Of a stretch of 64,000 nt of DNA, positions 23,331 to 37,378 are shown piece after piece. Position 1 is the first letter of the stretch; each line of letters begins with the position of its first letter. The translations under genes were made by a program, and so were the position numbers. The DNA is from Helopsaltes ochotensis (taxonomy: Eukaryota; Chordata; Aves; Passeriformes; Locustellidae), in contig VXBM01000999.1 in assembly GCA_013400155.1 (NCBI GenBank), positions 186,001 through 250,000 on the forward strand, in the 5' to 3' direction. The notes beneath the pieces are model-generated. The model was not told the DNA's origin and searched no databases. It was given only the letters and a program-made list of their open reading frames with translations.

Positions 23331-26300
23331 CGCAATTGTTAGTATCATTTATCTCCAGAATAGATGTGTACAATAAGCAATTAGATTTTGCTACTTCGCT
23401 GCTTTGTAAAAGTGTTTGGTTTTTGTTTTTTGAACAGAGTAAAATCACTCAATGTTTAAAATCTTATCATGCTTCCAAAATAACACAGAAAAATAGCATT
23501 CTGTGTAGTAGAATTGCCAGGTATTCATATTCATACAGCTGGTCCTGTGTGTGTTGACTTTTCAGTTAAAGCTTTGGGACCTGCTTAGAGACACATATTT
23601 TTCTGAAGAGGAAGAGTTAAAAGCAGGTGGTTTCAGTGGAGACAAATCTTCAGTTTAACTCTCTGAAATAAGTCCACTTCAGTGTATGTGTTTAAGCTGA
23701 GTGATTGCATCATTAGTTTTGAAGGCTCACTGAAGATGAGTCCTTTGGCATGCATGTGGCTCTTCTGTTCAGAGTTGATCTTTCCATTTTCTCTATTTGA
23801 AAGACTTCTGTTTCTTTGCAAAGCTGTAGTATTTAGAAAGCAAAATTCCTGTAATAATTTTCTCAGAGCATTAAATGTTATTAAAATGTAGTTGGCAAAA
23901 TCTAATGTTTTTGTTATTCAGTAGAGGCTTGCTTGCTAAGTGAGACACATCTGGGTCACTTCCCTTCTTATTAATTGAGTTCTGGCTGGGGGAACATTCT
24001 CTTGCTATGTCTTTATCTACTATTTCTCCATTAATAAAAGCCACAACACTTTGGTTTTTGCAAATTCTGCTGCTTGTAGGTACTGTAATACTTCAGAAGT
24101 ATTTTTATTCTATACACTCAGCATGATTTGCAGTATTAGGGAGTTAACAATGCTGCAGTTTTGGCAATGTTTAAGTGTGGTTCCCAGCAATCTGAAACTG
24201 TCCTGCAAGAACAGAAAAGGGTTTACCAGCAGGCTTGGCTTCCTTCAGGATATGCTGGAAAGAAGGTAGCAATATTGTTGTTGCAATAGTAAGAGCATGC
24301 CATATGCATGAGGTTAATTATACTTTTGGGTAGTAGGTACACCTGACACTGTTGCTGCCTTATCTCTAAGCCCATTTTGTGCTTAATACAAATTTAGGCT
24401 ATTATATGGCTGTGTGGCATGGTTCTAAGTTCCTCTTACTTCTCAGTTTGGAAAGAGAGTAATTATTATGACTTGAAATAGCACAAAGAATGTGTCTTTC
24501 TCACCCAAACAGTCTGGGTGCACTTGAGCATGTACGCAGCAGAAGCATGGTGTAAAACAGATTAGATGCTATAACTGGTAACACTTTGAGATGTCTTGCA
24601 AAATTGCAGCGCGCACCCCTCTCACCTTTTGTCTTACTTTGGATTTTCTTCAAGAACAAGTCAATATTAGATTTTGCGTTTGATCCCTTGATTGACTTTT
24701 TAATTATTACACCATTTTCTTCTTGTTACAGATTAGCTGGTGTTTTGTCTCTCTTGTAAACCATATGCAAACTTAAAGGTGATCCCTGATGAGCTGTGGA
24801 CTGCAGAGTAGTGTGTCAAGTAGGTGTGATTGGTGATAGCAGAGGAGGAAGAAGCTGCAGTATTTAGCACTCATAGTTCTTCAGGTATGATCAACAAAGC
24901 AGAATTACCTAGTTTCATTTCAGTGAAATAATTTACATATTAGCAACACTTAGGAAACATGAGCAGTCCTGCAGAAATATAATTTCTAGACTTTGTGAAG
25001 AATCTGTCAGGTTTTCTGATGCACTAGACATTTAAAGCACCACCCAAACAATAAGTGCCTGTGTCCACTGTGCCTGAGCTTATAATACAGGGAATATTGT
25101 TCCTAAGATTTTAGATTTTCTTTGGCAGTACTACTTCCAAGTCTTGGCTCAACTTGATCCTTACTTAACACTGAAGATGCATGAGATTCCATCCTAACCT
25201 TTTGGAGCACTGGGTATATAGTAGTGCTGTTCTCTGCATATTGTGACAATAGGCCAGACAGTCTTAGAAAATTTACTGATGTTAATAGTAATACTGGGGA
25301 ATTGGAACTTGTATAAAGCATGATTCTATTAAAAGAAAAGGTATCTCAACTTAAGGATCTGCTTTATGTACCAGGGCTTATGAGAGGAAATAGTCTTTTC
25401 TAACTAGGAGAGGAAATAGGAGATAGAGCTTAGCTGTTGTCTGTAAAGCTCTTACAAGTAAAATTCTTATGTAACTAAATAATTCAAAATGTCTATTGGG
25501 CATTCAATGCCATATGAAGCTGTTCGGAGTGCTAGGTTGTTTTTTATCTCTTTGTGCCAGCAACTGGGATGTCAGTAGAGGCAAAGAACTTACATTTTCT
25601 GCTTGCTTAGGGTATTTTAGCTCACCAGAAACAAACAAGTTGCTAAAGCACTGTTTCGCCCAGGTGATAGTTTCCTTCCCAACTACACTTTAACAGACAA
25701 CTGTGTTTTGGATGAAAATTTCTGAATTTATTCACTCACTTTTTCTGGTCCATAATTTTAATGATGGTGTAGTCAAATGAAATCGGAATGAACTCTTCCG
25801 ATTTTGAACTGGTGAGATTTGAAATCTTAGTTTATGAACACTTGCATAAATTCCTGTCATCAGCCCAGTGTGGCTACAAATAGCATGAGGACCTGAGAAG
25901 CCTCATCTGCAGCTGTCGTGCCTCAGCATACCAAGCACTGAGCTTGCAGGCATTGTCACTAATCAGCAGTGATTTTTAAAATTCAGTTTTAAAGCTGGAA
26001 AACTCACTTGGCATCTCTAGCAGCTCATTAGTTTAAGGTGGCTTATGTGCACCAGCTCTGCTGTTCTGCTTCTTCCCTGCTTGGGGGGGCTTCACAAAGG
26101 AGCTGACTGTTAGTAGTGGTGGTTGTGGGGTGAAGATGAAGAAGAAGGAAATGAAAGATTTGCCTTGGGGCTGAGAGAGATGAAGGGACTGCTCTGAAAG
26201 TCATTATCTTGCATTTATAATTACTAGATGGGAGGGGTGGTTTAATGAAGAGATTTTTCAAATTAAGACCCCCTTCATAAAAGGCATCCAACTCTTTAGG

Positions 26301-29300
26301 TGGGTAAGAGGAGAAGCAAAGCAAAACTGGTTAAGAAAAATACAATATTTCTTCAATATAAGCCATGGATTTCATAGAGAAGCCTTAGACAAGTGTTCAT
26401 GAGAGTTTTCCAGACTTAGCAAGAAAGAGGAGGAAGAAGAATTATTTATCATTTTATTTCTGATGTGCTACTGGGACCTGTGCTGAAAGGCGTAACTGTG
26501 TCCGGATGTGTGCAAATAGATTGGCTTTCAAGTCGTATAAAGTAATGGCCATAGAATTTCCTGCAGAACTATGCAAAGGGTGGTGTAATTCCAGATGGCT
26601 TGCTGGGAATTTTATTAAACTGGTTACAGGAGGCTCACAAGTCATGTTGGGAGACTTCCTTGTGTGTAATGTGGGTGCAGTCAGTTCAGAGTCTGCTCAA
26701 ATGTTGTCTTCTGTGAAAATGGGTTTGCTTCAGCATGTCAGACAAACTACAAATGGTAATGAGTTTTAGTTTGATCAGGAAAGAAAGAGGAGCCTTTGAT
26801 CAATAAGGGAAATTCTTGACTGCAGTGACATTGATTGTTTTCTCAAATCCCAAGTTCTTCAAGGCTTGCTGGCACCAGGTAATTCAAGCACAAGTTATCT
26901 TTGCGCCCTCGTGCTTAGATCTGTCTTCCTGCTTCATCTGAAATGCAGTCAGGTGCTTCTGATGGGATGGGGTCAGGTCCCTCTAAGCCATCATCCTTTA
27001 TCATTAAGACAGGATTATCAAAGCAAGATTTAAAGTGAATTAGAAGATGATTTATCTGCAAGATTGTGGTTCACATTTTTAGTGAGAAAGGCTCTTTTTG
27101 TAATAAGAACCATATATTTAAGTGATTCCTTTATGTTAGTAAGACGACACTTCTGCCCTCTCTTACATTCATAATTTGAATACTAGCTAATGTGAAGATT
27201 TTTTAAAATGACCTCCAGTTGTCAGCTTAGATAAAAATCTTTGCACATTCCCAGCTATTTTATTTTTCTTTAAGTTGGGGCTTAAAAAATAGTAATGAAA
27301 AACAGTACTAATTTTAGAGAACCTTATTTTACTGTTTATTATCACCTACAGCACCACATGCATTATAATTCCCAGGGGCTTTCTTTTAAGCTTCTTAAGT
27401 GAACTCCTCAGGAAAGACAGGATATTCAAGTGTATTTTGATATGAGCAAATTTTTTCAGCAATGAATTTTGGGTATGGTAAAACAGAGACTTTTAGATCA
27501 TTGCATTGAAAACACTGTGTAAAGCAGAAAAAGTAGAACCGGGAAAATAATGGGTGGGCTGTGTGAATCTTAATCTATTCAAGTGCAAGTGGAATTTGAT
27601 GCTATAAAAATTCCTTACAAAACAATGAGCAGATTTTCAGTAATTCTGTATTTTAAAGTGCTCCTAATTAGCTTTACAAAAATGGAAATGGTCCCTAAAG
27701 GGTGTAGCAGGTGGCAGGTTCTCTATTTAAAGAATATTTCCAAGAAAATATTTTCCCCAAAGGCCATGAGAGTAAGGAGTGTGTGCTCTCACAGTCTATT
27801 TAGCATGTGTGCCTTTTGTTGCCTTATCCTTTCAATGAAATAGAATATTGAAGTAATGATGGACAAACTTGAAGTGAAATCAGATTGAACCCCAAACAAA
27901 CTGTGATGAACTCTCTTTTCCAGAGGGATGCTAAATGTCAAGGAAATGGTGCAGAGCAATGAGTCTTTACAATTGCATCTCCTCTGAAGGAAAACATATT
28001 GGAGAGGGATTTCTGGCTAAATCCATGGGTGGTAATACTGGGTTCAAGTGTATCCTGTGACTTGTTTGACAGTTCCAAGGGTTGCATTTCCTTGCACTTT
28101 TTTGTGCTGCTGTTTTTTATCTTGGTTGTTTCAAATTATTGAAAATCAGCTCTGATCTTAGTGCATACTTGGCTTTTAGAAGTATGTCTTGAAACCAAAT
28201 CAGCAAGAGCAAGATGAGATGGCTTTGGTGGAGGGGAGTGCAGCAGGAAGAGCAATTTGGTGTCTGTCAGTGGACACCTTGTGCTGCTCCCCCAGTTGCA
28301 AACAGATGTGTTCATTTGAGTTCAAACTGAGTTTAAAACCAGGGGGAGGAAGAGACTGTCTTTTCAGTGAAGCAGTATTTGACCAGTGTTGTGGGGCTGA
28401 CCTGTGCAGGTGGCAAAAGCTGCTGCTGCTATCAGAAGGAACACTGGAGCAATCAAATCTAGATTTGGGTATTCCCATGGCACATGTCCAAATTGCTGTG
28501 GTATTGATCACAGGGTTACATGGGGAAATAGTGATCCTCATGTAATGATACATAAAGAGTTTCTCTGCCTTGGGAATGTCTTGCCTCCATCAGTGTAGTG
28601 TGTCATGTATTTACTTACATATGCAAAATTCAGCCACTTTATCACATGATTAGGGAGCAGTGCTATCAGTAATGCAAATTATGTCTGCCTGTGACTTTAG
28701 GCAGGATGGTATTTTATAGACTGATGATGTTAATTTTCCCTTTTTCCCATCTCTCACCAAAAAATTGACAATAATCCTGTAAGAGTTTATATTCAGGTTA
28801 ACGGGTCCACCTGCAGGGATTGGTTTGCAGAATTGGGGCTGTGTAGTTTTTTAAACACTGCTGCAGGAGGGCTCCTTGTATCATAAGGCACAGACAGCAA
28901 AAATAAACTCTAAAATCCTTTTTCCTTTGGGGAAGTGGGGTATTCATCTTCTGGAAACTACTTGGCCATCTGAGATTGGAGTTTTGAAACATCTGTGTTC
29001 AGTGCTCTGTTGAAAACATTGAAATTGTGACATAATTGAAGGGCTGGGTGAAATATGACTTGACAGTTAAAAGTATCCACTTATGGATTTGACAGCATGG
29101 TATGCAGAGGTCCTCTGATCAGGCACCAGTTCACCGGATGCAGGAAAATAGCTCTGATCAGTGTATGACCTTGAAAGTGGTCATGGGTCTTCCTCTGCCC
29201 AACGGGACAACTGAGAACAGAGAAGTTCTGTTTCACAGTGTAAGTTCTTTCTTATCTGGAAGAAGTAACTGAAAGTGGCTTTTTTGCTATTCTCAAATAA

Positions 29301-29988
29301 TTGCCGTTCTCAGAATTTTACATATGTGAGAATTGCTCATAGCAGTGTCTGTCTGCTCACGATCTACCATTTGAAAGACCTCAGTGACAGCAAGTCCTTG
29401 AGAACCAGAGCTCTACTTCAGCTCGTACTTCAGTGCAGGTGACACTTATCCTTACATCAGTTTTAGATTTTTACTTACTTTTCCTGTACACATTCACAGA
29501 GTGTCAAAACCTATCTTAATAGCATTTCACTGTACATTAAAACCCAAAACTTCAGTGTCAGTACAATGTCAATTAAAAGAAATGTTCATAACTAAATAAG
29601 AAAAATCTGTGTTATCTTTCCTGTACTTTCCAGTGAGGCTAATCTGTGGAATAAGTACTTTTTAGGAATTGCAAAAGAGTAAAACTTCTTGTTTCCTTGT
29701 AAAAAATGAGATCATAGCTTATGAATGAAGCAACTCTGTCATGCAGTCTTTGTCACAATAAGGGAAACTCAGGTTTCTGCTTGACCTCTGGAAACACGCT
29801 GTGGGAAATGTCTCTGCTGAAACCCTGGGACAGAAAAAGGGTTGGGAAAGCAGTGTGGTTGTCCTTAAGCTGAAGTGGAAGGGCTGAGATAAAAGCTTCA
29901 GCATTGCTTTTCAGTGTGGAGGTAGAGTGATTGTGTTTGTCTGTCAGTGTGTTTTCAAGGGGAGGATGTACTTCCAAGCCAGTTTTAC

Positions 29989-30021
29989 CTATCTTATTTA
30001 TCTTATCTATATATCTATCTT
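29989..30021. repeat. Imperfect TATC/TATT-rich simple repeat
   Basis: Reads TATCTTATTTATCTTATC then TATATATCTATCT, a decayed tetranucleotide repeat about 400 bases before the 30425 exon. Confidence 0.7.
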
Positions 30022-30424
30022 TTTTAATGCTGTTTTGTTGGGGTATTTGAATGACAGGCTAGAGAATTGTAAGTTTCCTGGTTTTGTTTGGTTGAGAAGA
30101 TTTTAATAAAAATTGAATTTAATATGTAAAAATCCCACTGTTTAACATCTTTCCTAAGGAATATTAGTTCTACAGTGTTTTGTTCAGTGACAGTTCTGTA
30201 CTGCTTCTAAATGTCAGTAAATGTAAATGCCTCTTTTATTACTGTGCTATTCAAAGAAAAGTTTGCCCTTGGCAAACGCTTGAAAGACTCCAAAGATTTT
30301 CACGTATTTTTCAAAAGTTAGACAGTTTTCTGAGTTTCTGTGTTTCAGGTTTTTGGGGGTTTTTTATGTGCTGTGAAATTTTGCATAAAATGACTTCGCA
30401 ATGCAATTTTTTTTTTCTTCACAG

Positions 30425-30508
30425 ATGAAATCATGCATCAGGATATCATTCCCCTCTATGCTGCAGATATTCAGGACCAATTAAAGAAACAATTTGCTTA
30501 TCTGTCAG
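30425..30508 (+). CDS. MCF2L: MCF2L coding exon: start of the common region leading into the Sec14-like domain
   Basis: This 84-base exon follows a T-rich tract and ACAG, and ends at TCAG before GTAAGA. It reads (D)EIMHQDIIPLYAADIQDQ through LKKQFAYLS, entering with two bases of the Asp codon and leaving with one base of a Gly codon (phase 1 on both sides). The peptide matches the start of the shared coding region of MCF2L (DBS/OST), whose mammalian protein has the same DEIMHQDI and FAYLSGGRG blocks. MCF2L activates CDC42 and RHOA through a DH-PH module encoded further downstream. This segment leads into the CRAL-TRIO/Sec14-like domain, implicated in lipid and membrane targeting. The paralogues MCF2 and MCF2L2 are less likely because, from memory, they differ more here. 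The in-frame ATG inside the exon is not taken as the usual start because the frame continues upstream across the acceptor. Confidence 0.93.
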
Positions 30509-33500
30509 GTAAGACTATGGTGTTCCCTCCTATACACCTTGCTTAGATGCACGGTTCAGCCTGCTGTCCTTTCACAGTCTCTGGGGACTCTTATGGGAGA
30601 AATCAATGAGAAACTTGAAATGCAGAAGAGCCTTGTCTTTCATTGTTATTTAAGGATTAATTAAAAGATTTTTAAGTACAGTAGAAATTTTAAAATTACA
30701 GGTAATTTTCGAGTTAACTGGAGATTGCAGCATGGATGCTCTGGTGGTTGCTGAAAATTGCAGTTCTCAGCTCACAGCCTCAGCTGCCATGGGCTCTGCT
30801 GTCATGTTTGATACTGAAGCCCAAGCCGACACCTTGGTCCTGACCAAAGTGGTGGAGCAAACACCGTGGTACCATGTTCCCCCACAGCGTCAGTGCTGGG
30901 CTCAGACAAGTGTAGCATCGAGTTCTGGGTGGGATGTTTGACTTGGTATCACTGACTGCCTTCTGCAAAGGAACCTGCTTTTGGGTGTAAGGCTGTCTCC
31001 AAAAGCAGCACAGCCACTTTCACAGAGAACAGTCTCTGTCCCTGGGTCACCTGTGCCAGGTGGGTGATGGGGGCCGGTGTTTGTGCTGTACTCATGTTGG
31101 CTGCTGAGCTCTGTTTTCATGCTGAGCCCACAGCTGGCTGACAATGGGCAAAGGGAGGTGGTGCCTTTGCTTCCTGATCAGGCTGAATGGAAGAAGGTGC
31201 CTGATACGCTTCTGAGTTTGTTCTCCTGTTTTCTGCTGTAAAAGCTCTTGCAGGTGTGCAGAAGTAGACTTGCTGGAGTTTTGGCCCTGTCCTGCCCTCC
31301 CTCCAATACACAAAAAAGGGAGAGTATCAGTGGCTTTGCAGGCTGCCCTGCATCCTTCAGTTTAAAGGAAATTTACCTCTCTGAGCTACAGCTGGACTCT
31401 TCTTCCCTCTTCCTCTGAATCCCATCCTGCATTGGATCCAGAGACAGAGTGGAATAAAAAATAGTCATGCTTTACTTTGCAAGAGCTCACCGAATCTTGT
31501 TGTACTCATAATTAGCTACAAATTATGATTTATTTCTTCTACACAAGCAAAACTGTGGATCTGCAGTGACAACTGTGTTTTCTCTGGGGTGGTGGTAGCA
31601 CTTGGAAAATAAGATATTTTTATGAAGTTGGCTGTTCATGCTTCATTTGAGATTATAGCGTTTAAGATACAATTCTTCTCTGGAGATTTATTTTTTTGAC
31701 TTTCCAAGCTCATTCTTATCCATGGGCAGAAAATGTCTCATAAAAGTGTTATGCAAGAATCAACCAATCTATGAAACTATAAGTAGGGTTTATATTTTGC
31801 CCCTCTGAAGTCAGGGGGAAAACTGGTGACTGTGGTAGAGTTGTTGTTGAGTTCACAAAACCAAAACTGTCTTCAGCACTCAATAAATTCACCTGGTAGT
31901 GTACCGTATTCAGAGCAGCCATTCCTTTCTATTTTCTTCTATCTATTCACACTCATGTTAATTAGAATTTTATTTGCCTCAAGGAATAGGTCAGCTGGTT
32001 TGCTGTGACTAGATTGTTATATTTATTATTCTTGGGAATCTTGAGTGTTAGGCATTTTCATTTCACTTTGGAATTTAGGGGTTTTTTATCCTCATGTTTT
32101 CCTGCAGGATATTGATGGTTAATTCTCTGTGCTGTACCAAATAGTGGTTTTACACGTTCTGTGAATGAAGTAACAGAGACAATGTTTTGATACTTGATTT
32201 ATGTACAATTTATTTGTTGTTACAGTTGAGCTAAGAGGGGCTGTGCTCTAAGGCCAGTTAAGACATTCCCAGTGTGCGTGAATGGGACTTCTTTGCTTAT
32301 TACTAAGTTGCCTTGGAAATAGAATCTTAAGTACGTGGCATAAAACTTGTTAAAATGAAGTCCATAGATTACTAATGCCTTTGGTAAAATAGCATATTTG
32401 CAGGTACTGCTGAATGTCTTGGATGCATTTCTGATTTTAGTTGTTGGCTTTGTAACAGCAAGTCAACGTGTACTTGAGAATTGCTTTAGTTTCTCTAATA
32501 GGATGTATCTAGGTCTCATGGGACACTTGCTTGAATAAGGAATGAAAACCAGTCTCCTTCTGTGCCTAAAGGCTGTAGCCCTTCCCGACCTGCTTTCTGT
32601 GTTTTGGTCTAAATCGGGGTCACTTCTTACTTGTGTCCCTCATTGTGCTGGATTGTAAGGGAGATGCTGCAGGAACATCCAAATTAGATTTGAAATGAAA
32701 CAAAATTAGGTGAAAATTTCCACTAATGCTTCAGTTTGTCTGTAAATATATAAAAGTGAAATGAAATCAAGGTTCTCACTACTCCTGCAGACTGGCTCTT
32801 GCCAGCAGTGAGTATGCAGTGGTGTTCAGCTTAAATCCAATGGTGGGGCAAGCTGTGGTTGAGGCTTGTTATTAGTCATTCGCACAGAAAGTTTATAAAC
32901 CCCAAAGTTAATATTTTACCTCAGGCACAGTTGCTTACTTTTTGCCGGGGAGGTTTTTTCTTTCTTTGGAACAAGGTCCTTATCTGGGCTAAAATAGTTA
33001 CTTTGTTGTTGCTAGGCTATACTAAGTGTTGTGTCTACAGGGTTCAGTGTTTCGCCTCTTTTACCTTTGCTTTCTTTAGCTACTATTAGTGCAACCACCT
33101 TTTCCTTCCACATTTAAAAGGGTCCTTTTTTTTTGTTTATTTGTTTTTGTTTTTTATCCCATGAAGGACAGTGCAAGGTCCATTTAAAAGTCTTTGGAAA
33201 ATGTATTCCTTATGTATTCCTCACAGTCTTTCATTCATGTTTTGTATTTTCTTTCATAAGTATCTTCTCTTTCCATGATTGCTGTGTGACTTTCATACCA
33301 CCCAGCCATCACAGTGTGCAGGTGTGTTAAAATAAATGTAGATGGAGAAGAGCATACAGACACCTGTGTATGTTGATATGCATCTTAAATATTTCAAGCT
33401 ATGTGATGTGCAAATGAGACTCTTGGCCACCATGAGTACTGAACCAGTTAACTCCCTTTCCTTTGAATGCCTATTTATGCATTGAACAACTTCAAAGTGC

Positions 33501-34937
33501 TTCCATTAAAGGAAATACAAACATGAGTTCATGCTGTTTGCATTTTTGTCTATTGATTCCTAGTTGTTTTTCCTGCCATTGAAAAATTTAACATTGGTAC
33601 TAGCTTTTAAAATGCTTATACCTTTGATTTATAAATATACACATACATGCTTATACCTTTATCATTGTAAATAGTAAGCATCTCACTTGGTCTAAGTTTA
33701 TTTCCTTGGATGTGCTCTTGCTTTCCTCTGTGGAAATGACCTGACCACTCCTCACTGATCAAACTGTTCCCATTGAAATAACTCTGGCTGGTGAGTCTGT
33801 AAAACTACATTTGAGAATTTCTGAATGGATCCTGTACCACATACATTGCAACAGTTAGCTAAAAATATCAGCCTGATTTTTGTTGCTGATATACCACAGA
33901 CTATATCTATGTTGTGTGTGGACAGTGGAAGAGGTATGACTTAGCAGTCTTTGCCTTGCATAGGTATAAGCTTACCTACTGTTTTTTATTTACTGTGCTA
34001 AACCTACTGTCTCTAAAGATTTTTTTAAAAAATCAAGGCAAAAATGTAGTAAAGGAAAAGATAAAGGGAAAAAGTGAATCCTTGGCTAAGAGATTTCCAG
34101 TTCAAATATATTCAGATGCAAATTTATGTATTGCAATCCAATTTTTAAGCCAGTATATTTGCTGCTGATCAGGATGGGCAAAATGCAGCTTGAGAAGTTA
34201 TGCAAGTAAAACTTCTCATTTCAAGGAAAGAACATTTTAATAAATTCCTCTTGAATCTGTTTTTCTTTGCAAAGGATATGCAGTGAAGCTTTTACCCACT
34301 CCCTCATTGAAGTCTATATGTAATTTCAAATACTGAATTCTTCAGTTAAGGATATTATGCAAGCAGAAAGGAGAAACTCCTTATCAGAAATGCACAAGCA
34401 TAATAGCTGAACTGCAGCTTGACACTGAACCACTACATAGTAAAAAAAAAACTGAAGTAAGCTAAGTAAGCTCTTCTCTTGGTCACATGAGGACTTCACT
34501 TTTGACAGGACTGCGATTTTTAAGAAGTGTCTTTTGAACTAAAGTTGTAGATCTGAGCCATTCAACAGGGATGATGCTCTTGGATCTTGTGTGTGGATGT
34601 TGATCAACATAGAGATCATATTTTTTCTTATAGTCCAAATACTATTTGATTTGCATTATAGAATCAGGCCCGAAGACTCTTTGCTCTGTCATCTAATTGT
34701 AGCTAGCTACTTGCTTCCTTTTTGTGGGGGTGGTCAGAGTACTTTTGAGAATACCTTTTTTTTATGCAAACAGGAGCAGACTAGTTAGGAAAACATTACA
34801 AAATAATCTCTTACTCATCCTTTCTGGAAGTAAGTCTAAGCAATTTCTTTGCTGCTGTCAAATTTTGCTGTCCATACAAAACCCCAAACAACTAGGGTGG
34901 CTTTTACAGGGTTGTGGGGAATTACCCTTTTCTCTGT

Positions 34938-34975
34938 GTTTGTGTGTGCCTGTGCACTTCGTGTGTGTGTTTTTA
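34938..34975. repeat. GT-rich low-complexity stretch
   Basis: Alternating TGTG runs broken by CCTGTGCACTTC. This is a decayed microsatellite. Confidence 0.6.
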
Positions 34976-36107
34976 GCAGATGTACAATATGCAGGTTTTG
35001 TAATTTTCCCTGTCAATGCTTTTCTAAATTGAAAAGAATACTAATTATGTCTCATTTGAGATTGTTTTTAAATACCAAGTTACTAACATGACTCTTGATT
35101 AGAAATTCTGAAAGTGCTGTGCAATTTCCTTGGGTTAGCACTTCTCTATCACCAAAGCTGCTTAATAAAAATGAAAACAAATGCAGAAGACATAGCAACT
35201 GTGATGGGAAAAGTTAGATGCAGAATATAAAAGAATAAATGCTACATCACTGGAACTTAAGGGAAACTTTACCAGTTCCATCTCACAATAACAAAGCTAG
35301 TTTCCCATGGTTATTTTTCCTACTGTTTTCATCCACAAGATCATGATGCTCTGGGTACACATTTTAGCAATTGGTGATATTGCTGGTGTTAATTGTGTTC
35401 AAAAGTTAGGAACATTAAGTGTTATTTTCTAAGCATAGTTACATCATTTTGCTGCCTAACCTGTGGAGCTAGTACAATTCAATGTTTTTGAAATGTGCGT
35501 TTCTCCAAAACACAGGGCTGTCCCTGTTGTAAAAACTGACCATAGACCAAGGCTCATAGATCTGTTTAGAAGAGCTCCACCTAACAGAGCTTTGCTAGAA
35601 TTGTCGAGGTTTATCTACTGAAAAATATCCATTTTATGGAGGCAATTTATTTTGTTTGACACTAAATCAGTTAAAAAAAGTTTCATGTGAGTAGGCTGTC
35701 AAAGTCATGTGTAAGTCACTTAATAACAAAATTTTCCGTTAACGAATTCTCATGGAAGTAGGGTGGAAGCAGATCTGCTTAATTGAAAGTGGTGTGGTGT
35801 TTTTATTTTATTTAATTGCTGAAATACGCTTCAGTCCTCTTTACTTCTATGGTGCTTCCATTTATAGCCTAGAAAGTAATAATCCTCTCAGTTGCAGAAT
35901 GTTTCTCACAGCTGCATGTTATAGACAAGCATCAAGGAATTCTTGGGAATCATTTCAGGTAATATATCTGCAGACTGATTGTACTCACGTAAGGACTGAA
36001 GCGTTCTCTTCTGCTCTTTGCGATAAACAAAAAACTAAAGCTGGCACTCAAGTGGCATTTGTTTAATATTTCATAAAGAAATTATGCTGAATGTATTTCA
36101 GCATTTT

Positions 36108-36205
36108 CATAGAATCACAGAACAGATTGGGTTGGCAGGAACCTTTAAAGATCATCTAGGTTATCCCTACCCTGCCATGGGGAAAGGCATCTTTCTCCAG
36201 ATCCA
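36108..36205 (-). mobile_element. CR1 LINE 3' tail, reverse orientation
   Basis: Reads 'catagaatcacagaacagat', then 'gttggcaggaacctttaaag', 'atcatctaggttatccctac' and 'cctgccatgggg' on the + strand, the reverse complement of the CR1 3' end. Similarity fades after about 36205. Confidence 0.85.
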
Positions 36206-37319
36206 TTCATTCTGACATTTTCATAGTCAGAACAGTGCTCATAATTTTTAAAACAACAATAAAGGGATTTGTTATACTTTCAGGAATTTATGTTTAAAAA
36301 AAAAAAAGGCTAAGGTTAGACTAAGAAAATGTTCTTAATGCTCTCAGGTACTTGATTGTCTTCTAAACACATAAAACTATTAAATTCCACTTGTGTAACG
36401 CATCCCGGTGTAAGACTAGAAATAGGAGAGCAGGCTTGAGTGTGCTTCTGTGAACAGAACTTGTCCAGCAAATCAGTTAAGGCTGATTAACAGCTGTAGC
36501 TAGAATTTCAGGACTCTGAGCTAGAGGGGAATGCGAAAGAGGTGTTTTTCCTATGGTTAGGACTGAAGTATTTAGATGTAGTCACTGTACCAACCAACCT
36601 CAATTTATTAAAATAGTGCTGTTAAATTACTAATTTTTTGTATGGTGATTAAAATTGTAGTAATTCATTTTAAAAATTACTCTGTATGTGTTGAATTATT
36701 TGCATGAGTTGTAGTACTCACAAATTCATCTGTCTTTTTTTCATAATCAGGTGTATATAATTCTGAGGTGCTGGAAGATTATTATATTAATTAGTTTTAA
36801 TTAGATGTTTGAATATTTTGCCTTAAACTTGTGTTTCAAAAAAGGATAAGAGAAGTGAAATTATTCAGTACTTTTCACTTGAATGCTTTCCCTCTCACTA
36901 AAACCAAAATCAACAATAAAACCTCTCTTAGCTTTCTAAACTTTATCTCCTTCCCCTAAGTTCTGTGGGTTGATTTACTTCTGGGTGAAGAGAAGAAAAT
37001 CACATTTTACACAGCTAATTTTATGAACTGTGTAATGCTGCTTTTGCAGAGGCGAAGAAAAATGAAGTAGAAAAGAATGATTCTGAATAAAGGAAAGAAC
37101 CAATTTCTTGCTGCATCAGGTTCATTAAGAAATAAAGGACACTTTAAAAAGTGAACTCACTATTTTTCCTATTATTTAATACAAACGTAATTAATAAGTT
37201 GGATTTTTACTTTGCTTTATTTCCCATGCCTTTTTTGTAAATATCTCTGACAAATGTTCTTTTTAAAGCAGCAGCTGTTCTGGCTAGAATGACCCGTCTT
37301 CCCTTTGTGGCTATGTATT

Positions 37320-37378
37320 TAATCACAGAATCACTAGGTTAGAAGAGACCTTCAAGATCATCGAGTCCAGCCCATAAA
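37320..37378 (-). mobile_element. CR1 LINE 3' tail of a different subfamily, reverse orientation
   Basis: Reads 'aatcacagaatcactaggtt', then 'agaagagaccttcaagatca' and 'tcgagtccagccc'. The 'atcgagtcca' form points to a different CR1 subfamily from the 'atctagttccaacc' copies elsewhere in the window. Confidence 0.75.

Larger units (their letters stand above)
2165..30424 (+). other. MCF2L: Large MCF2L 5' intron (or intergenic plus intron)
   Basis: About 28.3 kb, intronic if the 1862-2164 exon is real, otherwise part of an even longer 5' region. It ends in a T-rich tract and ACAG at 30424. Two clear CR1 tails lie at about 18173 and 23066 and a doubtful one at 5363. There is also a strong hairpin at 22816-22859, a small tandem duplication at 13893-13924 and simple repeats. 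Slightly GC-richer patches occur around 13500-13640, 19140-19270 and 20650-20850, but none reaches CpG-island density. No other coding exon could be supported. Confidence 0.6.

Noticed and set aside
22940..23348. 131- and 118-codon open frames on the minus strand
   Set aside because: They overlap the forward CR1 copy at 23066-23330 and are its reverse-strand shadows.
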